Shown here one piece after another: positions 43,681 to 54,220 of a stretch of 64,000 nucleotides of DNA. The notes under the pieces were generated by a model that was given only the letters and a program-made list of their open reading frames with translations, did not search any database and was not told where the DNA came from. Source of the DNA: Saccopteryx bilineata. Its lineage: Eukaryota; Chordata; Mammalia; Chiroptera; Emballonuridae. Each line of letters starts with the position of its first letter. The first letter of the stretch is position 1. The stretch is from the NCBI RefSeq assembly GCF_036850765.1, contig NC_089492.1:293096590-293160589 (forward strand). Direction: 5' to 3'. The translations under genes were made by a program, and so were the position numbers.

Positions 43681-44030
43681 CTGTCTGTCCAAATCAAATG
43701 CGAACCTGCATGGCCCAGGCGGCTGTGATGGTGGCCATGGCTACTGGCTTTACACCAGGCAAGCCCAGTCTTTTTATTTTAATTATTTGTTTGTTTGTTC
43801 ATTAGTTTTATTCATTTTAGAGGGTAGAGAGAGAGAGAGAGAGAACAATAGAGTGTGTGAGAGAGAGGTAATTTCTTTAATGCATGTGAAATAAAAGAAA
43901 GGGAGGAAGATTCCACGAGGGCCTGAGAGCCAGAGCTGGATGGGATGAGCAAGTAGGGAAGAGTTTGTGCTCTTAACGTTTTGTGGGAGGGGACTGTCAG
44001 GGGGCAGGTCAAAGGTATGATCCTATAGAG
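43681..44030. other. Unclassified sequence with partial SINE tail
   Basis: Contains a TTTTATTCATTTTAGAGG and (GA)n stretch like a SINE-C tail (43800-43850) but no head. The last eight bases are the left target duplication of the hAT element. Confidence 0.4.
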
Positions 44031-44092
44031 CAGTGTTTTTCAACCAGTGTGCCGTGAGACATGGTCAGGTGTGCCGTGGGGAAATTACACAT

Positions 44093-44880
44093 GGGTCCCC
44101 AAACTATGGCCCGCGTGCCGGATACGGCCCACGGAGGCTATTTATCTGGCCCACCACCAGCCTCCTCCATCCGAACATAAACATTCCCCTCACAATCCCT
44201 CCAGCTATCAGCGACAGGAAGAGTGGAGGCACAGGGAATGCTCACTGACCAATCACCTTCTAGGATTCATCCCGACCACTAGCAATGAACCAATAGTAGG
44301 CCGCTTCTCATCCACACCCAGGAAGGTCCCCGCTCGGGCTGCTGCGCACTTGTCATTGTGTGGCCGTGGGGAGTAGTTGAAGCTGCTACTCCTCCCCACA
44401 GTCCCAATTTCTAATCCAGGTCAGGACTGGAGGTAAATGTTGCCACCACTAGATGAAGCCTCAACCTCAGCTGGTTATGTCTATCCTGATGGTGTATATA
44501 GATATTTGTCCTTTTTCTTTTTAAAAGAGGCCCCGCAGAGGGTGATATACAATGCATCACAATGTTATCTATATTGTATATGGCCTCCTGAAGGCTCATC
44601 TTCTTAAAGAGCTCAAATCTCTATATACACCATCAAAACAGACAGAACCAAGGCCCCTGCACCCAGCTGACCATGGGATTTGAACCCACAACTTCAGGGA
44701 GAACTCTAGTATTTATCAGCATCCTTACCTAGAAAGCAAACTTCTCAATCTGACAGTAGAGATGCTCTGAGGACTTGTGATGTTACACAAGTACCCAACA
44801 TTTTCTAAAATTGATTTTGTCCAGTCTCTATATAGAGAGAGTATTTGCCAAATTGATTTGAGCCCACAACCTTGATGAAA
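44093..44880 (+). mobile_element. Nested hAT-like and unclassified sequence
   Basis: It starts GGGTCCCCAAACTATGGCCC, the typical beginning of another mammalian hAT family, directly after the outer element's terminal region. I cannot find the matching right end or a duplication. The rest (44400-44880), including TGGGATTTGAACCCACAAC near 44675, is not classified. Confidence 0.5.
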
Positions 44881-44895
44881 GCTCCAGTATCTATT

Positions 44896-45388
44896 AGTGG
44901 GACTGTATATATGAGGGGTTACATGGGACTGAATATATGAGGTTACGTGGAACTGTTTATGAGGGGATGTTACGTGGGACTGTATATGAGGGGTTACATG
45001 GGACTGTATTATATATGAGGTTACATGGGACTGAATATATGAGGTTATGTGGGACTGTATATGAGGGGATGTTACGTGGGACTGTATATGAGGGGATGTC
45101 ACGTGGGACTGTATATGAGGGGATGTCACGTGGGACTGTATATGAGGGGTTACATGGGACTGTATTATATATGAGGTTACATGGGACTGAATATATGAGG
45201 TTACGTGGGACTGTTTATGAGGGGATGTTACGTGGGACTGTATATGAGGGGTTACATGGGACTGTATTATATATGAGGTTACATGGGACTGAATATATGA
45301 GGTTATGTGGGACTGTATATGAGGGGATGTTACATGGGACTGTATATATGAGGGATGTTATGTAGGACTGTATATATGAGGGGGTTAT
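44896..45388 (+). repeat. 24-28-bp minisatellite with higher-order order
   Basis: About 19 units of tgggactgtatatgagggg-ttaca type. Variant units recur in the order C-D-A-B-C'-E twice, about ten units (roughly 255 bp) apart, so the array grew by duplicating groups of units. Most units are 24 or 27 bp, which leaves long open frames on both strands; these are by-products. Confidence 0.9.
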
Positions 45389-45390
45389 CC

Positions 45391-45785
45391 TTTTTTTTTT
45401 TTTTTTTGTATTTTTCTGAAGCTGGAAACGGGAAGAGACAGTCAGACAGACTCCCGCATGCGCCCGACCGGGATCCACCCGGCATGCCCACCAGGGGCAA
45501 CGCTCTGCCCACCAGGGGGCGATGCTCTGCCCCTCCGGGGCGTCGCTCTGCCGCGACCAGAGCCACTCTAGCACCTGGGGCAGAGGCCAAGGAGCCATCC
45601 CCAGCGCCCAGGCCATCTTTGCTCCAATGGAGCCTTGGCTGCGGGAGGGGAAGAGAGAGACAGAGAGGAAAGGGGTGGGTGGAGAAGCAAATGGGCGTTT
45701 CTCCTATGTGCCCTGGCCGGGAATCGAACCCGAGTCCCCCGCATGCCAGGCCGACGCTCTACCGCTGAGCCAGCCGGCCAGGGCC
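45391..45785 (-). mobile_element. SINE-A in hAT element, reverse
   Basis: Complete reverse SINE-A between the minisatellite and the transposase, with CCACCAGGGGGCG near 45510. Flanks ttatccttttt / ctatccttttt are the likely duplication. Confidence 0.94.
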
Positions 45786-46332
45786 TATCCTTTTTTATTT
45801 AACTTTTTTTTTTAAATAAATGTAATTTATTTAGAGAACCTCTGCCAGGCATATTTCACTCTTATGACAGTTTGGGATCTCAGCAAGACGAGCAAGTGAC
45901 AGTGATGGAGAAGTTTTTGAGAGGGGAAAACGCAAATGCCGAACAGGGCCCTGGACAAAATTCTAACCCAGATGAAGGCCCTAGTATGAGTGGGCGACAA
46001 AAGAAAAAAGACAAGATGGTGAGCTTGAGGCAATACAGCGAAAGCTATCTTTCATTTGGATTTACTTTCACCGGGGATGAGACAGCACCGACTCCGCTGT
46101 GCTTGGTGTGTGGTGAGAAGCTTAATAGCGCCATGGTGCCAAGCAAGCTTAAACGCCATCTCCAAACGAAACACCCTTCCATTCAAAACAAGCTGATGGA
46201 CTATTTTGTACGCTTACTTACAAACAATGAGAAACGGGCAACTTTTTTTGAGAAAAACCACAAAGGTAAACGAGAGAGCCCTCAAAGCTAGCTACTTTGT
46301 TGCTGAACTCATAGCTAAATCAAAAAAGTCCC

Positions 46333-47038
46333 GAAATGCCTCCCTCCTACGCAACAGGAACTAGGCGCAACCCGCGAGTGTGAAGCTGGCTCTCTGGTCT
46401 GCTCCTGAAAGCCTCGTGAGGCTTGAGACAACGTTCTTCCCGAGGGCATTGCCAGTGGCAGGGCCAGTGGCAGGGTGCTGGGGGTCGGGTGCTGGTGTTA
46501 CAAGCGGAGCTGGGAGATGGCGTCCAGAGTGGCTCGCTGGCTGGCATTGGCACCCGTCCAATCCGGGGCTCTCCGGAGCCGACCGAGCTTGAAGAAAGAT
46601 GGCAATATCTCTGCCGGACAGGGCGGCTCAGGTCGGAGCCTGGTACCCTCGAGATGTCCTTCGGCCTTCTCCGTGTGTTCTCCATTGTGATCCCCTTTCT
46701 CTATGTTGGGACACTCATTAGCAAGAACTTTGCTGCTCTACTTGAGGAGCATGACATTTTTGTCCCAGAGGATGATGATGATGACGATTAACAGGTCACG
46801 GAGGAAGTACAGGAAGGAGAAAGCCCTCACTGAATTAAGAAATGGTGATGCTTATAGCTTCTCACACTTGCCTGTCAGCAGAAGGGTCCAGGGAAAGCCC
46901 TTCACCTCCCAACTCCAGTGAAGCCTCCTGCATGGTCAATCACAGTTCAGAGTCCCAGGCTCTGGGAGGTTCCCTAAGATGTGCTGTCCACTGAGCACGA
47001 TCAATTGATGAATAAACATGATAAACATCAAAAAAAAA
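46333..47038 (+). pseudogene. SMDT1: SMDT1 (EMRE) processed pseudogene
   Basis: An intronless copy of the mRNA for the essential MCU regulator, the small inner-membrane subunit of the mitochondrial calcium uniporter. The start is at 46517 (MASRVARWLALAPVQSGALR, the mitochondrial targeting region). After SLVPSR the frame is lost: about 49 nt are missing compared with the usual 107-residue protein. From 46654 the conserved part continues in another frame: SFGLLRVFSIVIPFLYVGTL, the membrane helix, then the acidic tail EDDDDDD to TAA at 46789-46791. The poly-A signal AATAAA is at 47011-47016 with a tail from about 47030. The duplication aaaaaagtccc (46322-46332 and 47039-47049) marks L1-mediated insertion into the hAT transposase. 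Confidence 0.93.
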
Positions 47039-47298
47039 AAAAAAGTCCCACACTGTGGCAGAAACATTAATACTGCCAGCTTGTAAAGCCATTGTAAATG
47101 AGATGCTTGGCCCTACCGCGGCCAAAGAGATAGCTAAAGTGCCTCTCTCAGATAACACAATTGCCAGACGTATCGATGACATGTCTGCAGACATTGAAAC
47201 TGTTGTTTTGGAAAAGGTGCTCATCAGTAAGAAATTTGCCTTGCAACTTGATAAGTTGACGGATATTAGTGGACATTGTCAGCTCTTGGCCAACGTGC

Positions 47299-47675
47299 AT
47301 TTTTGTTTTTTGTTTTTTTTGCATTTTTCTGAAGCTGGAAACAGGGAGAGACAGACAGACAGACTCCCGCATGCGCCCGACCGGGATCCACCCGGCACGC
47401 CCACCATGGGGCAATGCTCTGCCCACCAGGGGGCGATGCTCTGCCCATCCTGGGCGTCGCCATGTTGCGACCAGAGCCACTCTAGCGCCTGAGGCAGAGG
47501 CCACAGAGCCATCCCCAGCGCCCGGGCCATCTTTGCTCCAATGGAGCCTTGGCTGCGGGAGGGGAAGAGAGAGACAGAGAAGAAGGCGCGGCGGAGGGGT
47601 GGAGAAGCAAATGGGCGCTTCTCCTGTGTGCCCTGGCCGGGAATCGAACCCGGGTCCTCCGCACGCTAGGCCGAC
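47299..47675 (-). mobile_element. SINE-A in hAT transposase, reverse, head truncated
   Basis: Reverse SINE-A lacking about the first 30 bp of the head. The 10-bp duplication gccaacgtgc is at 47289-47298 and 47676-47685. Removing it restores continuity of the flanking transposase text. CTCF-like cores: CCACCATGGGGCA (decayed) and CCACCAGGGGGCG. Confidence 0.95.
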
Positions 47676-49044
47676 GCCAACGTGCGTTTTGTGGATGGAG
47701 AAGCCATTAGAGAAAACTTCCTATTTTGCAAGGCACTGCCAGAAAAATCAACAGGAGAGGAAATATTTTGGGTCATGTTGGAATATCTTGATAAAAGCGG
47801 GCTACATGGGAAAACTGCACAGGTGTCTGCACTGATGGAGCCGCAGCCATGGTCGGGCGCATCAAAGGCTTCATAAGTAGCGTCAAAGAAAGAAACCCAA
47901 ATGTTATTGTTATGCACTGTTTTTTGCACCATGAGGCCTTGGTTGCAAAGACCTTACCAGCAGATCTAGCTCCTGTGTTGGATGATGTTGTGAGCATAGT
48001 GAACTTTGTGAAGACACGACCTTTGAGATGATGTTTATTTGCGTCTTTGTGTAAAGAAATGGGAGCGGAACATAAAATCTTATTGCTCCACACAGAGGTC
48101 CAGTGGCTGTCACGTGGCAAAGTGCTGGCCCATGTGTATGAGTTGCAAGAGGAACTTAAAGTATTTCTGACAAACGAGAGGTCCGATTACTCAAAGCTGC
48201 TTGCAAGTGATGAGTGGTGTGCAAAGCTGGCATACCTGGCTGATATATTTCATCATCTGAATGAACCGAACACCCAGATGCAAGGCCGAAATGAAAACCT
48301 GCTTACAAGCGCTGATAAAATGAACGGATTCCGTTTAAAGGTGCAGCTCTGGCAACAACATGTGCAGCGTGGCAACCTTGAGATGTTCCCGCTCACCAGA
48401 AATAGCATGATGGCAACACTGCTGCAATGTGCAAGGTGATTGGCAGACATTTGAAAACTCTTGAGAAGACGTTGTCATTTTATTTCTCTTCAGCCTTCAC
48501 AGAATGCCTTGACTGGGTTAGGGACCCATACAGCTCAGTATCCATTGCTGGAAAGGATATGACTTTAAAGGAGCAAGAGGAACTCATTGAACTGCAACAA
48601 GATTGTGGTTTAAAGCTAAAGTTCACTGATCTTCCTTTAAATAGTTTTTGGTTATCTGTTGCCAAGGAGTTCCCCATTCTGGCCAACAAAGCTATTTTGA
48701 CATTGCTCCCGTTTTCAACCGCATATCTATGTGAGCTGAGCTTCTCAAGCTTGACTGCGATAAAAACTAAAAACAGAGAGACTGAGAACTGTTGAGGAAG
48801 AGCTTCGTGTGTGTCTTTCTACCATTCCTGCCAGGATATCCCTTTTGTGTGCATCAAAACAGGCCCAGGTTTCACACTAAGTGAGTATAAATACATTTAG
48901 AAACTATATTATTAACTATATGTATAATATGTACTGTGTTAGAGTGTCATTTTGTGTCATTTTGGTAGGTGGTGTGCCCCAGGATTTTGTAAATGTAAAA
49001 AATGTGCCGCAGCTCAAAAAAGGTTGAAAATCACTGCTATAGAG

Positions 49045-49484
49045 AAGCACAGCATCGCTAGACACTGCTCAGGGATGGCAAAGAGAAGCCTTTTGGAAAG
49101 AAGTGATCCGCCAGGGGTGTGAGTTCCCACCTTTCCTGTTCAATTCGGAAATTTCTATCAATTCGGAATGGGATCAGAAGGAGGTCCCATTCCACTGAAC
49201 TCTTTTTCATTCGCACTGTGTTCCTCCACCTGGTGTCTGTTTAGATACGAATTCATTTTCAGTGAGGCTATTTGTTTTAGAGTGCTATGTGAATATTGAT
49301 CAGAAATGTATTGTAGTTTTGTTGGTTTATGGAACAGAAATGTTTCATCAGCTATATGGTGAGTAAAGATGTTCTCTCCTTTTCAGGCTTGTGTTTTTAT
49401 TATGTGAATAGTTTTTTTAAAAAAGAGTTGATTCTAATTTTATGAAGTCCCCGGCTTTTTGTATTTGGATGGGTTCCTGAAACC
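49045..49484. other. Unclassified sequence
   Basis: No repeat family or gene recognised between the hAT element and the CpG-dense block. Confidence 0.4.
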
Positions 49485-49690
49485 TAGAAGAACGGTGAGG
49501 GGCGTGGGGGCCCTGAGGCCCGAGGTGCGCGGGAAGAGCCGAGAGACCGGGAGAGGCAGGTGCGGGGCGGGCTCAGGTACTGTGCAGACCGGACCGCGGT
49601 GAGAAGAGGTGTCGAGACCTCAGCCTGAGTTCGGAGGGAGGAGGTCGCCGAGGCGGCGTGAAGGTGAAGTGCATTCGATGTACTAACGTA
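49485..49690. promoter_or_regulatory. CpG-dense block
   Basis: About 20 CpG in about 200 bp (for example gaggtgcgcgggaagagccg, gcagaccggaccgcggtgag, gtcgccgaggcggcgtg) and a GC-box-like gtgcggggcgggctcagg, against a CpG-poor background. It could be an unmethylated element or an array promoter. No transcript evidence is available. Confidence 0.5.
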
Positions 49691-50249
49691 GGTTCTGAAG
49701 GAAAGTGAGAAAGTGGGGAACCGTCAGGTTTTCTTTCTTGCTCATGTGTGCAGGGGAGACTGTGTATCCGTGTGCGGGGTTTTATTACCTTTCAGTTCTA
49801 ATGGTATTGTAACCACCAGTTTAATTTATTTTGTGGGTTATTGAGAAGTGCATTTGATAACTTGTAGGGATAGGGCTCTTGTAGTTACTTTTTGTTGCAG
49901 ATTTCTAGAGGAAACGCCAGGAGAGGAGGATACACAGTTTCTATTTGTTACCACTTGAGTCTAGTGCGGTTCTTTTCAAACATGCCGTCAGCGCCATACC
50001 CTGGCGCCCTTGGGTGGCCATCTCCGGGAATGACACCGTAGCGCAGGTGCACAGTAGAGCGGATCCTCTACGAAGGCGGAATCCACTCTGCCATTCACAT
50101 AAGGTTTTTTCGGTCCTTACCGATTTTTTTGAAGTGGAGTGTCTATCGTTTTTGAAGGAGTGACGGCTCATCTCTGAATGAGAGAGGTGTGTTGAATATA
50201 TTTCAATGATAATTCTTCTTTTCTTTTTTTTGTAATTGTGCTGTAAGTG
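49691..50249 (+). repeat. Array block
   Basis: gggaatgacaccgtagcgcagg and cattcacataaggttttttcgg (49975-50115) parallel gggaatcataccttagcgcagg and cattcatgtaaagtttctg at 20235-20335. Words are trimmed; identity is moderate. Confidence 0.65.
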
Positions 50250-50253
50250 GGAG

Positions 50254-50859
50254 TGTGGTAAGGTACCAAAAAGCTGCAAAATTAATATTGATATTTTAGG
50301 AGGAAAGGTCAGCTTTCTGTCCTGTCCTTTCCTTGGGGAAGGGAGGGAGAAGAATGTAGAAGCTTCCTGACTTACAAGAACAATGGGTCATTTAGTTTTA
50401 ACTATAGAATAAAGGTTGTCTGAGGAACTTCTTTTCTCTTACAATAAGAGAAAATAATTTACATACCACCCTACATTGATTTTGGCTCTTTCTCCCTTCC
50501 TGGAATCCTGAGAGTAACATACCTCTAGGCAAAGGAGGGGAGATAGATACTAAAAGATTTGTAAATGTCCTTGATTGTATTACCTTAAAAGTTTTAATGT
50601 TTCTATGGATCCCTAAACAAATGTTGTAAACTTGTGCCATGATGTCATGCTCCCCCCAGCCTGTATGTGGTCAAAGGGTATATAACCAGCCTCTGAGATG
50701 AATTTGGCGTGCACGATTTGGGTCTGCAATGCCTCATGTTAGTCATATGTGGCTGGCATATTTAATAAATCTCCCCCTTTAATAAAATCCTTCAAACTTC
50801 ATCTGGGCTTGGTGTCTTTACGTAAACCCACAGAAGTGAGGTACAGGTACCTTACAACA
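50254..50859 (+). mobile_element. Solo LTR (606 bp), sister of 32643-33250
   Basis: TGTGGTAAGGTACC to GGTACCTTACAACA with the exact 4-bp duplication ggag (50250-50253 and 50860-50863). Poly-A region TTTAATAAATCTCCCC near 50760. A clean class I-type solo LTR formed by LTR-LTR recombination. Confidence 0.93.
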
Positions 50860-50880
50860 GGAGTTTATGTTACAGAGGGT

Positions 50881-51229
50881 TTTTTTGTTTGTTTGTTTTT
50901 TCATTTTTCCGAAGCTGGAAATGGGGAGGCAGTCAGACAGACTCCTGCATGCGCCCCACCGGGATCCAACCGGCATGCCCACCAGGGGGCGATGTTCTGC
51001 CCCTCTGGGGCATCGCTCTGTTGCATCCAGAGCCATTCCCAGCACCCGGGCCATCTTTGCTCCAATGGATCCTCGGCTGCGGGAGGGGAAGAGAGAGACA
51101 GAGAGGAAGGAGAGGGGGAGGGGTGGAGAAGCAGATGGGCGCTTCTCCTGTGTGCCCTGGCCAGAAATCGAACCCGGGACTCCTGCACGCCAGGCCGATG
51201 CTCTGCCGCTGAGCCAACCGGCCAGGGCC
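50881..51229 (-). mobile_element. SINE-A, reverse
   Basis: Complete, with CCACCAGGGGGCG near 50980 and the duplication atgttacagag / atgttacggag. Confidence 0.94.
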
Positions 51230-51719
51230 ATGTTACGGAGTTTTTATCAAGTACAGGAAAAGTTGGAATTACCGAGTAAATAAAGCTTATTGATAGGAGC
51301 GCTATTGTCTGCAGTGATGGTTTTTGCCCTCAATCGTAACAACAGTTGTATAATATCTATTTGTATAATGTTTGCCTAATACAGGAGGGTTCCACAGCAG
51401 GTTTTCTGTTGTGACTGTGAGAAGGAATTAATAGTTGTATTCATATTTATTAATTATTGTGTTATTTTTCAATAGAATGACCATCACCCTTTATTCGCCC
51501 CACCCCTTAGAACTTATTCCACCGTTTCCCTTGCAATCTGTGCGTTCCTTTATGGTTATTGCATTTCAGAATGTTTCCTATGAGTTGATATTCTCTAAAG
51601 AAAGCCTATTCAATCATAGTTTTTAGTTTTATGAAGTGTCCATGAATTTATTTTGCTAAAGTAAACTTGAAAGAGTGTACTAGGTTCATGGCTGTTTTTA
51701 TGTAAATGAACCATTGAAA
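51230..51719. other. Unclassified AT-rich sequence
   Basis: No gene or repeat family recognised. Confidence 0.4.
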
Positions 51720-52100
51720 ACTAAAGTGTGTGAGCTGCAGGGCCTGTGGTGAGGCCTAAGGCAAGACCTGGAGGGAGGTGAGAGGTGGGGCCCAAGCAAA
51801 GATGCAGGGCGGGGCTGGGCCAAGGGAAATCGGGCCCGCGGGCAGGTGGGCAGGTTCGGGATGAGGTGCTGGGGAAGAGGCAGCAAGGCGGTTGACGTGA
51901 GGTGTGGTGCTGCCGGGCAGGGGCCGCTGTTCACGGGCTGGGAAGTGTAGAGCTCCGATAAACGTGAGTGGAGCCCAGGGCCCAGGGATAACGGGGTAGG
52001 GTAGGGGTGGGGGGAGGGACAGAGGGGATGCGAGCGAGGGGGGTTCGGGGAGGAGGTGCAGCTGGCCGCGGGGAGAGAAGAGCTCCCGACTGTTTGTAGG
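51720..52100 (+). repeat. G-rich block with G-quadruplex potential
   Basis: Plus-strand G runs: ggggtagggtaggggtgggg followed by ggagggacagagggg (about 51990-52030), then gcgaggggggttcggggagg. Resembles the other G-rich array blocks. Several CpG are present. Confidence 0.65.
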
Positions 52101-52651
52101 GCGTATGCTTCTGCTCCCCATGTAAGATCAGCAGAATAACCTGCTGTTTGTATTGTATGTTACTCTTCATCCTGTTTCGTGTGGGGTAGGATTTGTCTTC
52201 TGAGCACTATTAAACTTTTGGGCAGGATCATTGTGTGTCCTGGGGGAACGTCCTCTGCACTTTAAGTGCTTGTGAAGAGCTAGTCCTTCTATTCACTGCC
52301 TGGAATTAACATACAGCCAGCTCCCCATGCTTCTGATGGTATTAAACTGCGCCATGTTGGCAGATATGCCCCCAGGGCATGTTGGTCCAGAAAGCACAGC
52401 CACGGAAACTTTGAGTGATCTGGCCTTGGAAGTGGTATTTTCATCATCATTCCTTTGAAATTATTTTATAAGGCTATCATTGATTTAAGATTTTTTTAAC
52501 ATTCATTTGATAACATGTCTGTGTAATGATACTGTCATCACCTTTCCTACAGGGTTCTAGATGGAGGGTCAAAAGAGCTATAAGGAAAGTTCATGGAAAT
52601 CCATTGAAATTTGTAGGAAGGTGGACTATCAATTCAATAGTCAGGGTCAGC
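52101..52651 (+). repeat. Array block, first of a close pair
   Basis: Matches 55210-55715: aacctgctgtttgtattgta / gacctgctgtttctattgta, gtaggatttgtctt / gtagggtttgtctt, gccccc/cctggggca, then acagggttctagatgga / acaggcttctagatgga. The copies are 3.1 kb apart. Confidence 0.85.
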
Positions 52652-52970
52652 TTTTGTTTGTTTGTTTACAGAGACGAAGAGTCAGAGAGTGAGAGAGATA
52701 GGGACAGACAGACAGGAACGGAGAGAGATGAGAAGCATCAATCATTAGTTTTTCATTGCGACACCTTAACTGTTCATTGATTGCTTTCTCATATGTGCCT
52801 TGACCATGGGCCTTCAGCAGACGGAGTAACCCCTTGCTCAAGCCAGTGACCTTGGGTTCAAGCTGGTGAGCCCTGCTCAAACCAGATGAGCTGGCGACCT
52901 TGGAGTCTCAAACCTGGGTCCTCTGCATCCCAGTCCAAAGCTCTATCCATTGCACCACTGCCTGGTCAGG
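52652..52970 (-). mobile_element. SINE-B, reverse
   Basis: Reverse SINE-B ending CACCACTGCCTGGTCAGG, with the duplication cagggtcagctttt / cagggtcagttttt. Confidence 0.93.
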
Positions 52971-53107
52971 CAGGGTCAGTTTTTTAAAAAGTGGCAAGCA
53001 TTCTTGCAAGCGTGGTAGATTTGAATTTTTGGAGTATTGTGGAGTAGTTAGTTATGTTTATGAAATGTTATTTGCCACTTAGGTTATTTTTTTTTAATGT
53101 TCTTACA

Positions 53108-53499
53108 GGCCCTGGCCGGTTGGCTCAGCGGTAGAGCGTCGGCCTGGCGTGCGGGGGACCCGGGTTCGATTCCCGGCCAGGGCACATAGGAGAAGCACCC
53201 ATTTGCTTCTCCACCCCCCCCTCCTTCCTCTCTGTCTCTCTCTTCCCCTCCCGCAGCCAAGGCTCCATTGGAGCAAAGATGGCCCATGCGCTGGGGATGG
53301 CTCCTTGGCCTCTGCCCCAGGCGCTAGAGTGGCTCTGGTCGCGGCAGAGCGACCCCCGGGAGGGGCAAAACATTGCCCCCTGGTGGACAGAGCGTCGCCC
53401 CCTGGTGGGCGTGCCGGTGGATCCCGGTCAGGCGCATGCGGGAGTCTGTCTGACTGTCTCTCCCCATTTCCAGCTTCGGAAAAATACAAAAAAAAAAAA
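53108..53499 (+). mobile_element. SINE-A, young-looking
   Basis: Near-consensus, with GACCCGGGTTCGATTCCCGG, two CTCF-like sites in reverse (CGCCCCCTGGTGGGC intact near 53395) and the duplication aatgttcttacag on both sides. Confidence 0.96.
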
Positions 53500-54220
53500 T
53501 GTTCTTACAGACTTTTTTTTTTTTTGGTTGCATGCATCAATTTTGAAAGCTATGCTCCATTGCCGATTGAGAGGGGTGTGTTCAATTACCTTTTATAGTT
53601 ACGAATATTTGTATTTTCTGTCTTATATGTGTGTTATTTGAGTTAGTTACGACTTGCATGTGAATGTAGATATTCCTGGTCTACTGAACCTATTAAAAGG
53701 ATTTTGTGTTATTTATAGGACCACTTTTTGCCTTAAAATCTACTGTATTTTATCCAAATATTTTTTGGTGGTTATTTTCAGTTCTTTTAATGTTTTGCTG
53801 CCTTATGTTGTAGGCAGCTCCACGGTATTCTATTAGTTGTGGGTAGCTATTAATTTCCAGAAGGAAGTGATTTCGGTAGATGTCAGGACGTAGGGGCACA
53901 ATTTATTTTCTCACATGGTTGTTTTGATACCAGTTATTATATCATGATAATTTTTTCTTTCATGTAAAAAGGACCCTTTGTCATATATAATATGTGTCTG
54001 AATTTGCTTCCATAAATTTGTGCCAATAATTAGGCTATTTATGTTTATTGATAAGGAGTTAGCCCAGCAGTTCATTTTAGTAGCTGTATGCCACAAGGAA
54101 ATTATTCAATGTAGTCGTGCTTTCTTCTATTCACTGCTCTTTGTATACTTTCCCTATATTTTGCATTTTAATAGGTGAAGTGAAACTAAGGCAATCGCAT
54201 TATTAAAAGTGTGGGCAATT
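53500..54220 (+). repeat. Array block
   Basis: 53560-53760 and 53800-53900 match blocks at 13.5-14.3 and 20.4-21.3 kb. 54070-54200 (agtagctgtatgccacaagg) matches 63190-63300 (agtagctgtagaatacaagg). Confidence 0.7.

Larger units (their letters stand above)
45872..48884 (+). pseudogene. hAT transposase (ZBED5-like), disrupted
   Basis: 45872-46260 encodes the N-terminus with a BED-type zinc finger (C-L-V-C, then K-R-H-L-Q-T-K-H, residues about 87-112). The catalytic region continues at 47055-47298 (a DKLTDIS block), 47686-48030 (VCTDG, then HCFLH), 48047-48439 (HTEV-WLSRGKV) and 48427-48884, the C-terminal dimerisation region ending at AQVSH. Disruptions: one extra T in a T-run near 46243, the SMDT1 insertion, the SINE-A insertion, a one-base loss near 47808, an in-frame TGA near 48029, and frame changes near 48430 and 48775. 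It cannot make a protein. Confidence 0.92.
44031..49036 (+). mobile_element. Autonomous-type hAT (Buster/ZBED-like) transposon, decayed
   Basis: Ends CAGTGTTTTTCAACC and GGTTGAAAATCACTG are inverted repeats with one mismatch. The exact 8-bp duplication ctatagag lies at 44023-44030 and 49037-49044. The 5.0 kb interior holds a broken BED-finger hAT transposase on the plus strand plus later arrivals: a minisatellite, two SINE-A, a processed SMDT1 copy and probably a second hAT fragment. TA at duplication positions 4-5 fits the Buster group. Confidence 0.95.

Noticed and set aside
44047..44376. 109-residue open frame in the hAT 5' region
   Set aside because: No similarity to the transposase or other domain that I recognise; it overlaps nested hAT-like sequence.
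44937..45365. 142-residue open frame with a GTVYEG repeat
   Set aside because: It is the minisatellite read in one frame; unit lengths of 24 and 27 bp keep it open on both strands. No start context or domain.
46517..46791. SMDT1 as a functional gene
   Set aside because: No introns, a frame break between the targeting and membrane parts, poly-A and a target duplication inside a transposon.
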